DNA of 34,480 bases, taken from positions 1 through 34,480 of the forward strand of contig CAYMTN010000031.1 of assembly GCA_964393335.1 (NCBI GenBank), written 5' to 3'. Positions 17,322 through 24,169 of the stretch are shown one piece after another. The notes beneath the pieces were generated by a model, which saw only the letters and a list, made by a program, of their open reading frames with translations, was not told the DNA's origin and did no database searches. The DNA is from CAYMTN01 sp964393335. Lineage in GTDB: Bacteria > Chloroflexota > Anaerolineae > Aggregatilineales > Aggregatilineaceae. Numbering within the stretch: the first letter of the stretch is position 1; the number at the start of each line of letters is the position of its first letter. A program made the translations under genes and the position numbers.

Positions 17322-18098
17322 ATGTGTTTGATGGACCGTTATGCGCTGCTGACGCTGGTCTTGGTGGCGCTGCTGGTAAGCGCGTGTGGGTCGATCACGG
17401 GTAGCGACGAGATCGGCCAGTTGGAAACCCGCAACGCGCAGTTACAGGGAACAATTGATGCCGTGGGCACGCCGATGATGACCGTCGCCGCGCTGCAAAA
17501 TGCCGCAACGCAAAACGCCGTGCTCCAGTCGCAGCTCAGCGAGGCGCGGGCCGAAGCGCTCGCCGCCCAGGCGACGCTCACCGTGTACGAACTGACCGGG
17601 AACGTCGCGGCGGCGCGGCCTACGGCAGCGCCAGCGATCCCACCCGGCGGCCAGCCGACAGTTGACGCGGCGGCAGCCGGAGCAGCCGTCCCCGCCGCCC
17701 CGGCAAGCTCCCCAACGGCCCCGGTTGTCGAAACACGCTTCACGCAGACGGTCACCGCGACCGGCCTGGATCAAGACGACTGTCCGACCGGCGTTACGTC
17801 GGTGTTTGACGCCACCGAAGACTTGATTTATGTGAACACGCGCATCAACGTGCTGCGGGCCGGTTCGACGCTCAGCGCCCGCTGGCGCGCCAACGGCGAT
17901 CTGTTCTACGACGATACACAATGTTGGGTGCCGGATCAGGACTGGTTCAATATCTGCGCGTACTGCTCGATTGTGCCGGATACCGGGACGTTTGAGGCAG
18001 GCTCCTGGACGGTTGAGCTGCTGCTCGACGGGCAGGTGCTGTCGCAGGCCCAGTTCCGAGTCCAGAGCGATCAGGCCGCCGACGGCCAGACCCAATAA
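17322..18098 (+). CDS. Coiled-coil lipoprotein of unknown function
   Basis: The 258-residue product has a lipoprotein signal ending LLVSAC. A coiled-coil or alpha-helical stretch follows (about residues 30-90, rich in Gln, Ala and Leu: QLETRNAQLQGTI, VLQSQLSEARAEALAAQ). Next is a low-complexity Ala/Pro-rich linker (about 95-135). The C-terminal beta-rich domain (about 140-250) has four cysteines, including CWVPDQDW and ICAYC, that could form disulfides outside the cell. The start ATG 17322 is 6 bp after AAGGAG. It follows the pilin and its terminator, so it is a separate transcript. I do not recognise the C-terminal domain. Confidence 0.8.
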   Translation: MCLMDRYALLTLVLVALLVSACGSITGSDEIGQLETRNAQLQGTIDAVGTPMMTVAALQNAATQNAVLQSQLSEARAEALAAQATLTVYELTGNVAAARPTAAPAIPPGGQPTVDAAAAGAAVPAAPASSPTAPVVETRFTQTVTATGLDQDDCPTGVTSVFDATEDLIYVNTRINVLRAGSTLSARWRANGDLFYDDTQCWVPDQDWFNICAYCSIVPDTGTFEAGSWTVELLLDGQVLSQAQFRVQSDQAADGQTQ

Positions 18099-18289
18099 CG
18101 GCCAGGAGCAACTTTCAGCGATCAGCCCTCAGCCGGAACAGCCGGGCGTTTGCCGCGCCTGCGTCTGTGTTGGTTCATATCCTGGGTGGGGGCGGGCCTG
18201 TGTTTCGCAGCGCCGCCCCACTTAAAACCGCTTGTTCGACCCGCCAATCCGCTCCCAACGTGAGACACGCGCCTATGACCACCGGACGG

Positions 18290-18319
18290 TTGCATTTCGG
18301 TGATGACCGCCCGTATAAT
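18290..18319 (+). promoter_or_regulatory. Sigma-70 promoter of the TetR gene
   Basis: TTGCAT (5 of 6 to the -35 consensus), an 18-bp spacer and a perfect TATAAT. The -10 overlaps the palindromic operator at 18315-18338. The gap 18099-18289 upstream holds nothing else that I can identify. Confidence 0.75.
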
Positions 18320-18338
18320 CAAATATAGATTTGATTAT
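18315..18338. promoter_or_regulatory. 24-bp palindromic operator, probably for the TetR regulator
   Basis: Two perfect 10-bp arms ATAATCAAAT and ATTTGATTAT flank a 4-bp centre. The palindrome covers the -10 element and start-point region, 21 bp before the TetR start codon. This is the usual geometry of autorepression. It is AT-rich in a GC-rich window. Confidence 0.75.
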
Positions 18339-18358
18339 GGGCGATAATAGGAGCCGCG

Positions 18359-18955
18359 ATGGCCCGCAAACCCGCCGAGCAGACCGTCAACCGGGACGCG
18401 ATCATGCGCGCCGCTGCGACCGTATTTCACCGCCGGGGCTATCACGGCGCGACGATGGCCGATATCGCCGCCGAAGTGGACCTGACCGCCGGCAGCCTGT
18501 ACCACCATTTCCCCAGCAAAGAAGAATTGTTGATCGCCGTCCTGGATGCGGGCCTTTCGCAGATCACGGAGGAAGTGCGCGCGGTGGTCGAGCGCGACGA
18601 TCCGCCTGCCGACAAACTGCGCGCGATCATCCACATCCACATCCGCAGCGAAATCGAGAATGTGACCATCGCCGCCGCCGTGATTTTCGAGGGGCGCGCG
18701 CTGCTCAACGTGCCGGAAGTGCGCGAGCAGTACGTGCGGCAGCGCGACACGTTGGAGGCGCTCTACCGCCATACGGTGGAGGCGGGCATCAGCAGCGGGG
18801 CGTTTCGTCCGGTGGACGTCGGCGTATTCGTGAAAACGCTGTTCGGTGCATTGAACTGGGTCAGCCTGTGGTACCGGCCCGATGGGCGGCTGTCCGGTGC
18901 GCAGATCGCGGACGAGATCGCCGGGACATTTCTGGCGGCGCTGCGCCCCACGTGA
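18359..18955 (+). CDS. TetR/AcrR-family transcriptional regulator
   Basis: The 198-residue protein has an N-terminal TetR helix-turn-helix (about 8-55): IMRAAATVFHRRGYHGATMADIAAEV followed by the recognition helix TAGSLYHHFPSKEEL. The C-terminal half is an all-helical ligand-binding and dimer domain resembling TetR_C regulators of fatty-acid and acyl-CoA genes, but the ligand cannot be read from sequence. It begins 8 bp after GGAG and lies directly behind the palindromic operator, so it probably represses itself. Downstream on the same strand come two small genes and two acyl-CoA dehydrogenase genes, which are possible targets. Confidence 0.92.
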   Translation: MARKPAEQTVNRDAIMRAAATVFHRRGYHGATMADIAAEVDLTAGSLYHHFPSKEELLIAVLDAGLSQITEEVRAVVERDDPPADKLRAIIHIHIRSEIENVTIAAAVIFEGRALLNVPEVREQYVRQRDTLEALYRHTVEAGISSGAFRPVDVGVFVKTLFGALNWVSLWYRPDGRLSGAQIADEIAGTFLAALRPT

Positions 18956-18961
18956 GGCGGT

Positions 18962-19519
18962 ATGGATTCCCTGATCCCCGACTTTTTGACGCATTATTAC
19001 GAGGCATCACGCGGGCCATTCCGCAGCCTTTCGACGTTGACACCCGGCGAGGCTGAGCGTGTGATGGACTGCATCCGGCAGGCGGGCGGTTTCGCCAGCC
19101 AGCGCTCAAGCGATTACCTGGGCATCCGCCGCGAGTTGGAGCAGCGCATCCGGGAGCTGTTCGTCGAGAGGGGCGGGCAGCCGCGCCGCACCACGCCGCA
19201 TTACCTGATCGTGGGCGCGTGTCCCTGGGTGCAGACGTGGTATCTCGACGGGCGCGAGGTGCGCGTCCCATTGAGCGTTTTTGACCCGGCGGTCGTCAGC
19301 CTGACGTACGGTGACTCGTTTCCGGCGATGCGTTACGGCGACGGCCAACCCTGGTGCGGGCGCGTATTTACGCTGGCCGATCTGCCGGACCTGGTTAGCC
19401 GCTACGGGCTGCCGCAGGTCGTCAACCCGGATGGCGTGCGCGGGCCGGATCGTTACATCGAGGCGCAGGTGTGGGATGATACGGCACTGCGGGCGTTGGG
19501 CTGGTGGGAGGACTCATGA
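18962..19519 (+). CDS. Conserved-looking protein of unknown function
   Basis: The 185-residue soluble protein has no signal peptide or membrane helix. I cannot name the family. It has features of a folded globular domain: LTHYYEASRGPFRSLSTL near the N-terminus, FASQRSSDYLGIRRELE, PHYLIVGACPWVQTWY in the middle and LTYGDSFPAMRYGDGQPW. Tyr and Trp are frequent and acidic clusters occur in the last third. It begins 6 bp after the TetR stop and its own stop overlaps the next start (ATGA), so three genes are likely translated from one transcript. Confidence 0.7.
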   Translation: MDSLIPDFLTHYYEASRGPFRSLSTLTPGEAERVMDCIRQAGGFASQRSSDYLGIRRELEQRIRELFVERGGQPRRTTPHYLIVGACPWVQTWYLDGREVRVPLSVFDPAVVSLTYGDSFPAMRYGDGQPWCGRVFTLADLPDLVSRYGLPQVVNPDGVRGPDRYIEAQVWDDTALRALGWWEDS

Positions 19520-20013
19520 CTCGGTTGATGCTGGCAACCCTGGTCACGATGCTGGTGAGTCTGCTGGGCGCGTGCTGCGCGGTCACGGACCGGATACACG
19601 CTCCGGCGCAGGTTTCGACCACGACTCCATGTCCTATGGCGCTCACGCCCGAACGCTCGATGCCCGCCGAAGCGTCTCGCCTGCGTGCCGCGCTGGCGGC
19701 GCAGGGTGTGACCGGGGCCATGGTGGGCGCAATCGGGATGCAGAACTGCCCCGGCTTGCCCGCCGAAGCGGTCGCGTGGTTCGACATCTGGCTGTCGGTC
19801 GATGACGTGGCCGACGAAACCCGCGTGGGCGAACTGGCCGAAGCCATCACCGTCGCGGCGGCGGACTGGCCGGACGTGGCGATCTTCCTGCGCTTGTCCG
19901 CCGGGCAAGAGCGGCGCGTTCTCTCGTTTACCATGCGCGATGCGCTGGCAGCGCGTCAGCAGCAGTTACACGGAAAAGAATTTTTTGAGGCGATGCAGGT
20001 GACCGACTATTGA
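19516..20013 (+). CDS. Small lipoprotein of unknown function
   Basis: The start ATG at 19516 overlaps the previous stop codon and lies 5 bp after GGGAGG. The 165-residue product has a lipoprotein signal ending SLLGAC (Cys20). The mature part contains two further cysteines (Cys in TTPCPMAL and QNCPGLP), which could pair outside the membrane. The rest is helical and soluble (VGELAEAITVAAADWPDVAIFLRLSAGQ). No known domain is recognised. It is part of the TetR-led operon. Confidence 0.7.
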   Translation: MTRLMLATLVTMLVSLLGACCAVTDRIHAPAQVSTTTPCPMALTPERSMPAEASRLRAALAAQGVTGAMVGAIGMQNCPGLPAEAVAWFDIWLSVDDVADETRVGELAEAITVAAADWPDVAIFLRLSAGQERRVLSFTMRDALAARQQQLHGKEFFEAMQVTDY

Positions 20014-20039
20014 TGATAGAGAGCAGGAGAGTCACACCC

Positions 20040-21140
20040 ATGATCAGTTTTACGCCCACCGAGGAACAACAGATGCTGATCGAGGCCGTGCGCCGCTACA
20101 GCACCGACGCCGTGCGCCCTGTCGCGCATGACGCCGACGAAAGCGGCGCGTTCCCTGAGTCCGTGCTGAGCACCGGTTGGGAAATCGGTATTCTGCCCGG
20201 CAATATCCCCGAATCGCTGGGCGGTTTCGGGGAGGACTACAGCGCCCTGACCGGCGCGCTGGCCTATGAAGAACTGGCGTTTGGCGATTTGTCGCTGGCG
20301 GTACAGCTCATGACCCCGGCGCTGGTCGCGATCCCGCTGGTGCTGGATGGCACTGACCAGCAGCGCGATGACCTGATGCCGCTCTTTCTGGACGAAACAC
20401 CGCCGCGCCTGACGGCAGCGCTGTTGGAGCCGCGCATCAACTTTGATCCGCGCGAGCCGAAAACGACGGCGGTCAAAGAAAACGGTCACTACGTCTTGAA
20501 CGGGCACAAAACATACGTGCCGCTGGCGGAGGGTGCTGCGCAGATGCTGGTGTATGCGTGGAACCAGGAGGACGGGCAGGTCGATGGGTTCCTGGTGCGC
20601 GGTGACGCCGGGGGCCTGACGGTTGGCCCGCGCGAAAAACTCATGGGCGTGCGCGCCGTGCCGACCTATTCCGTGACGCTGGAAAACGTGCAGGTCGGTG
20701 CGGATTGCCGGCTCGGCGGGGCGGCGGGCTGCCAGTTTGCGCGGCTGCTGGCGCACAGCCAGGTTGCGCTGGCGGCGCTGGCGGTTGGCGTGATGCGCGG
20801 CGCGCTGGAATACGCGATCCAGTACGCCAAAGAGCGGGAGCAGTTCGGCGCGCCGATTGCGACCAAACAGGCGATTGCGTTCATGCTGGCCGACTGCGCG
20901 ATGGAAGTCGATGCCGCGCGGCTGATGGTCTGGGAAGCCGTCTGGAAACTCGATCAGGGGCAGGACGCGACCCAAGAAGCCTACCTGGCCAAGCAGTACG
21001 CTGATCACGCGGCGGTGATGGTCACCGACAGCGCGGTGCAGACGCTGGGCGGTTACGGCTACATCCGTGATTACCCCGTCGAGCGCTGGCTGCGCAATGC
21101 GCGCGGCTTTGCGACGTTTTGCGGCCTGGCGATGGTGTAA
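20040..21140 (+). CDS. Acyl-CoA dehydrogenase homologue lacking the catalytic glutamate
   Basis: The start is the ATG at 20040, 10 bp after AGGAG; earlier in-frame codons lack a ribosome-binding site. The 366-residue product has the acyl-CoA dehydrogenase layout: an N-terminal helical domain, a middle beta domain, and the C-terminal helical signature YAKEREQFGAPIATKQA and QTLGGYGYIRDYPVERWLRNAR. Active enzymes continue into IYEGT, whose Glu abstracts the alpha-proton. Here the equivalent stretch reads TFCGL (Cys361) and the protein stops five residues later. The alternative Glu position in the helix used by isovaleryl-CoA dehydrogenase is also not acidic by my alignment. It may be an inactive subunit paired with the product of the next gene. 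Confidence 0.88.
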   Translation: MISFTPTEEQQMLIEAVRRYSTDAVRPVAHDADESGAFPESVLSTGWEIGILPGNIPESLGGFGEDYSALTGALAYEELAFGDLSLAVQLMTPALVAIPLVLDGTDQQRDDLMPLFLDETPPRLTAALLEPRINFDPREPKTTAVKENGHYVLNGHKTYVPLAEGAAQMLVYAWNQEDGQVDGFLVRGDAGGLTVGPREKLMGVRAVPTYSVTLENVQVGADCRLGGAAGCQFARLLAHSQVALAALAVGVMRGALEYAIQYAKEREQFGAPIATKQAIAFMLADCAMEVDAARLMVWEAVWKLDQGQDATQEAYLAKQYADHAAVMVTDSAVQTLGGYGYIRDYPVERWLRNARGFATFCGLAMV

Positions 21141-21184
21141 ACGTGAACCGTGATCTGTTCACCGTAAACCGTAAACCGTGAACC

Positions 21185-21430
21185 GTAGACCGTGAACCGG
21201 AATAGCTACCGGCGGCGAGTAAGATTTCAAGCGGAGAACGGTCAACGGACCACTGTGAACGTATGAACGAAAGCTGTAGACCGTGAACCGGAATGTCTAC
21301 CGGCGGCGAGTAAGATTTCAAGCGGAGAACGGTCAACGGACCACTGTGAACGTATGAACGAAAGCTGTAGACCGTGAACCGGAATGTCTACCGGCGGCGA
21401 GTAAGATTTCAAACGGAGAACGGTCAACGG
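21185..21430 (+). repeat. 91-bp tandem repeat, 2.7 units
   Basis: Units begin GTAGACCGTGAACC at 21185, 21276 and 21367, giving an exact 91-bp period. The third unit breaks off after 64 bp. Units 1 and 2 differ at 3 adjacent positions (AATAGCTACC/AATGTCTACC) and unit 3 has one further change, so the array is recent. Units 2 and 3 can form a GTAGAC/GTCTAC hairpin. Just upstream (21141-21184) are short degenerate ACCGTAAACCGTGAACC-type repeats. The array fills the gap between the two acyl-CoA dehydrogenase genes. Confidence 0.92.
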
Positions 21431-21462
21431 ATAACGAAAAACGACTGACGAGGGCAAAAGAC

Positions 21463-22719
21463 ATGGCGATCAGTTTTGAGGTTCCCGAACGGATCAAACA
21501 GGGCCTGGAAATGACCAAAGCCCTGGCGACGGGCATCATGCGCCCGGAAGCACGCAGCCTGGACGAGCACGAACACACCCGCCCGGACACGTTCATCAAG
21601 ATGACGTGGCCCGTCATGCAGGACCAGCAGAAGCGCCAGCTTGACAAGGCGGCAGCGGCGGCTGCCGGTGATGCACCCAAACGCAGCGGGCCGGGCATCA
21701 ACACCCTGAATATGATTTACACCTTTGAAACGCTCAGTTGGGGCGACGTGGGGCAGATGTTGTGCATGCCGACCTCGCTGCTGGCCGGTGCGGCGATTGA
21801 AGCCGTCGGCACGCCGGAGCAAAAAGAACGCTTCCTGCGCCGCTTTGCCGAAGGTGATCCCAAGTGGGGCGCGATGGCGATGACCGAGCCGGGCGCGGGA
21901 TCGGATACGTCCGCCATCCGCACGACGGCGACGTTAGACGAGGCGACTCACGAATGGGTGCTCAACGGTGAAAAAATCTTTTGCACGAATGGCAAGCTGG
22001 CGCTCGAAGAATCCGGCGGCGTGGTCGTCGTCTGGGCGACGGTTGACCGGGCTGCCGGGCGGGCGGGCATGAAACCGTTTGTCGTCGAAGCGGGCACGCC
22101 GGGCGTCACGGTGGAAAAAGTCGAGATCAAACACGGCATCCGCGCCAGCGATACGGCCAGCATCGTTTTCCAGGATGCGCGCATCCCCTATGACAACATT
22201 CTCGGCCCGACGGAAGTCAAACAGCGCGAGAGCACCGAGGGCTTCAAGGGCGCGATGGCGACCTTCGACGCCAGCCGCCCCTTGATCGCGGCCAGCGCGA
22301 TGGGCGTCGGGCGCGCGGCGCTGGAGTTCGTCAAGGAAAAACTGGCCGAAGAAGGCGTCACGATCCCGTATACCCTGCCGTACCACAAGCTGAGCGCCGT
22401 GCAGCGTGACGTCCTGGAAATGGAAGCACAACTCAAAGCGGCGTGGCTGCTGACGCTGCGCGCGGCGAGTATGCTCGATCACGGCGAGCACAACAACCTG
22501 GAAGCGTCGATGGCGAAGGCCAAGGCGGGCAAGGTCGTCACGTGGATCACGCAGCAGGCGGTCGAGATTCTGGGGCCGCTGGGCTACAGCCGCGAGTGGC
22601 TGGTCGAAAAGTGGATGCGTGACGCGAAGATCAACGACATCTACGAGGGCACCGGGCAGATCAACACCTTGATCGTCGCGCGCCGCATTCTCGGTTACAG
22701 CAGCCGGGAACTGAGCTAG
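21463..22719 (+). CDS. Acyl-CoA dehydrogenase
   Basis: The 418-residue flavoenzyme would catalyse alpha,beta-dehydrogenation of an acyl-CoA in beta-oxidation or a related pathway. The FAD/substrate loop MAMTEPGAGSDTSAIRT is present, as are the C-terminal signature VEILGPLGYSREWLVEKWMRDAK and the catalytic motif DIYEGTGQINTLIVAR with Glu395. It is therefore expected to be active, unlike its upstream neighbour. The chain-length preference cannot be read. The ATG follows GAGGG by about 11 bp. The 322-bp gap upstream is repeat-filled, so co-transcription with the first dehydrogenase gene is likely but not certain. Confidence 0.95.
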   Translation: MAISFEVPERIKQGLEMTKALATGIMRPEARSLDEHEHTRPDTFIKMTWPVMQDQQKRQLDKAAAAAAGDAPKRSGPGINTLNMIYTFETLSWGDVGQMLCMPTSLLAGAAIEAVGTPEQKERFLRRFAEGDPKWGAMAMTEPGAGSDTSAIRTTATLDEATHEWVLNGEKIFCTNGKLALEESGGVVVVWATVDRAAGRAGMKPFVVEAGTPGVTVEKVEIKHGIRASDTASIVFQDARIPYDNILGPTEVKQRESTEGFKGAMATFDASRPLIAASAMGVGRAALEFVKEKLAEEGVTIPYTLPYHKLSAVQRDVLEMEAQLKAAWLLTLRAASMLDHGEHNNLEASMAKAKAGKVVTWITQQAVEILGPLGYSREWLVEKWMRDAKINDIYEGTGQINTLIVARRILGYSSRELS

Positions 22720-22743
22720 GCGCGGCGTAGCAGGCGCACAAAA

Positions 22744-22768
22744 CGGGGCGGCCTCAATGACCGCCCCG
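22744..22768 (-). terminator. Intrinsic terminator, minus strand, between convergent genes
   Basis: An 8-bp perfect stem CGGGGCGG/CCGCCCCG with a 9-nt loop. On the minus strand it is followed by TTTTGTG, so it would end transcripts coming from the phosphatase gene side. It may also slow plus-strand transcription leaving the dehydrogenase gene, but that side has no T-run. Confidence 0.6.
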
Positions 22769-22895
22769 CGAACTCACGCGCAACCGCTCACACATGCCCG
22801 TAGGGGGCTGCGTGGTACCGCGCACCCTGCACCCGGTGCCGGAAACATGGCGTGCGCCGGTAGAATGCCGTATCGCCGGTGAGTTACAGCCGCTT

Positions 22896-22975
22896 CGACC
22901 GGGCGCACCGCGCCCGGTCGGGGGGACACGGGGCCACTGGCCCCGTGTGGGAGCGTGAAGGCAACGCCCTCACAC
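22896..22975 (-). other. Cluster of three strong hairpins, possible structured RNA or 3' UTR
   Basis: There are two perfect hairpins: an 11-bp stem CGACCGGGCGC with loop ACC (22896-22920) and a 10-bp stem ACACGGGGCC with loop ACT (22926-22948). A third, nearly perfect 12-bp hairpin (22945-22975) shares GTGT with the second, so the two compete. They lie 30-110 nt after the stop of the minus-strand phosphatase gene and before the minus-strand terminator at 22744. The 285-bp gap has no gene. I could not match the region to a known RNA family. Confidence 0.45.
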
Positions 22976-23004
22976 AATCACCTTGGATCTGGAACGCGCC
23001 CTGA

Positions 23005-23796
23005 CTACCACGCGGGATGCTCGTACGGGGCCGGGCGCAAATTGACCAGCGGCAGCAGGCGGCGCACCACGTCCGGGTGCCCTGCGGCGTACAGGCCCAT
23101 GATCGGCTGGCGCAGGTCGATGGCCGAAAAATCGAGCAGGTGCCCGTTCTTGAAGCGGATTTCGCCGCCTTGTTTGGCCATGAACGCCGCGCCCGCCGCG
23201 ATATCCCACACGTAGGAGTCGTGCGTAAGCGTCGCCACCGATGCGCCGCGCGCCGTATACGCCATGTGGCTGGCGCTGCTGCTCAACGTCATGATGCGCG
23301 TGAATCGCAGGTCGTAGACCGATCCCGCGTCGCTGCGCCAGAACACGTAGGAGTCTTCCTGCCAGCATGTCTTGAGGTGCGCGGTGATGACGCGCCCGTT
23401 GCAGATCACGTCGTCGCCATCGGTGTACGTCCAGTCATCGTACAACGGGATGTACACCAGGCCGAAGACCGGCTGGCGGTGGTGGAGCAGGGCCAGCACG
23501 ATGCTCCACGATGGCAGCCCCTCGACATACGCGCGCGTGCCGTCGATCGGGTCGATAGCCCACAGGTAGTCACGGTCGAGTTCTTCCGCGCCGTATTCTT
23601 CCCCGATCAACCCGTGATCGGGATAGGTGGCGTGGATGTGGCGCTTGAAAAGCTGTTCGATCTCGCGGTCGGCAGTCGTTACCGGGCTGGCAACGGCTTT
23701 CCATTCGGCCTCGACATGGCCGAAGTAATGCAGCGCGATCTCCCCGGCTTCGGCGGCCCAGCTTCGAATCAGGTCGGTGTTTAGCGCGATGGTCAC
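23005..23796 (-). CDS. Inositol-monophosphatase-family phosphatase (histidinol-phosphatase HisN-like)
   Basis: The 263-residue Mg-dependent, lithium-sensitive-type phosphatase fold is clear. Metal ligands are GEEYG (Glu66), the signature WAIDPIDGTRAYVEGLP (Asp82-Thr87) and the C-terminal VWDIAAGAAF. Family members hydrolyse inositol phosphate, 3'-phosphoadenosine phosphate or histidinol phosphate. The RAYVEGLPSW stretch is closer to the histidinol-phosphatase branch, but I would not fix the substrate. Initiation is at a GTG with AGAGGAA about 9 bp upstream. It ends convergent to the dehydrogenase gene and is followed by a hairpin-rich region. Confidence 0.9.
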   Translation of the reverse strand: MTIALNTDLIRSWAAEAGEIALHYFGHVEAEWKAVASPVTTADREIEQLFKRHIHATYPDHGLIGEEYGAEELDRDYLWAIDPIDGTRAYVEGLPSWSIVLALLHHRQPVFGLVYIPLYDDWTYTDGDDVICNGRVITAHLKTCWQEDSYVFWRSDAGSVYDLRFTRIMTLSSSASHMAYTARGASVATLTHDSYVWDIAAGAAFMAKQGGEIRFKNGHLLDFSAIDLRQPIMGLYAAGHPDVVRRLLPLVNLRPAPYEHPAW

Positions 23797-23873
23797 CGTG
23801 ATCGTTCCTCTCTGGACGGTGTATACAAAACGCGCCTAGTGTACCGCAGAAATCCGGTTTGGGGCGGGCCGGA

Positions 23874-23906
23874 TCAAAAAAAGACCACAGGCTGCCCTGT
23901 GGTCTT
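23874..23906 (-). terminator. Intrinsic terminator, minus strand
   Basis: An 11-bp perfect stem AAGACCACAGG with a 4-nt loop. Reading on the minus strand it is followed by a run of seven T. It would end transcription from the FecR/SH3 gene before the phosphatase gene. Confidence 0.85.
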
Positions 23907-23953
23907 CCGCTGAGAAGGTTTCTGGTAAGGGAGTTGAAAAGCGATACGATGAT

Positions 23954-24079
23954 GTTTACCTCAGCCCCCGGCCCGAATGGCGGCTCCACTCAGTGGCGAG
24001 GGGGAGACTCGCACGGTTTTTCCCCTCTCCATCGCATGGAGAGGGGACACCGCGCGAAGCGCGGAGGGGTGAGGTAAAC
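23954..24079. repeat. 126-bp palindromic element of a second repeat family
   Basis: The ends GTTTACCTCA and TGAGGTAAAC are perfect 10-bp inverted repeats. Inside are hairpins CCCCTCTCCAT-cgc-ATGGAGAGGGG (24022-24046) and CCGCGC-gaa-GCGCGG (24050-24064), and the segment GAATGGCGGCTCC. These pieces recur in shorter form at 27992-28052. It is non-coding. At 24127-24150 the sequence GGGCGCTGCTTGC is also reminiscent of the core of the 92-bp family, possibly a decayed copy. With the terminator at 23874 these account for the gap 23797-24169. Confidence 0.7.
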
Positions 24080-24169
24080 TGGCGACAGGCCGAAAAACCA
24101 TGTATTGACTCTTAGGTTGACACATATGGGCGCTGCTTGCCGCGCCGGGCATGATCTACGGATCGATAC

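Noticed and set aside
21185..21430. Possible CRISPR array
   Set aside because: Units are contiguous and identical over their whole 91 bp, with no variable spacers and no cas genes.
22806..22830. T-box riboswitch signature (GTGGTACCGCG)
   Set aside because: On the plus strand there is no room for a stem I/specifier region after the preceding gene, and no downstream plus-strand gene to regulate. The match is short and partly palindromic.
22774..22977. A 67-codon minus-strand frame in the hairpin region
   Set aside because: It spans perfect hairpins, has low-complexity Pro/Ala/Arg composition and no ribosome-binding site.
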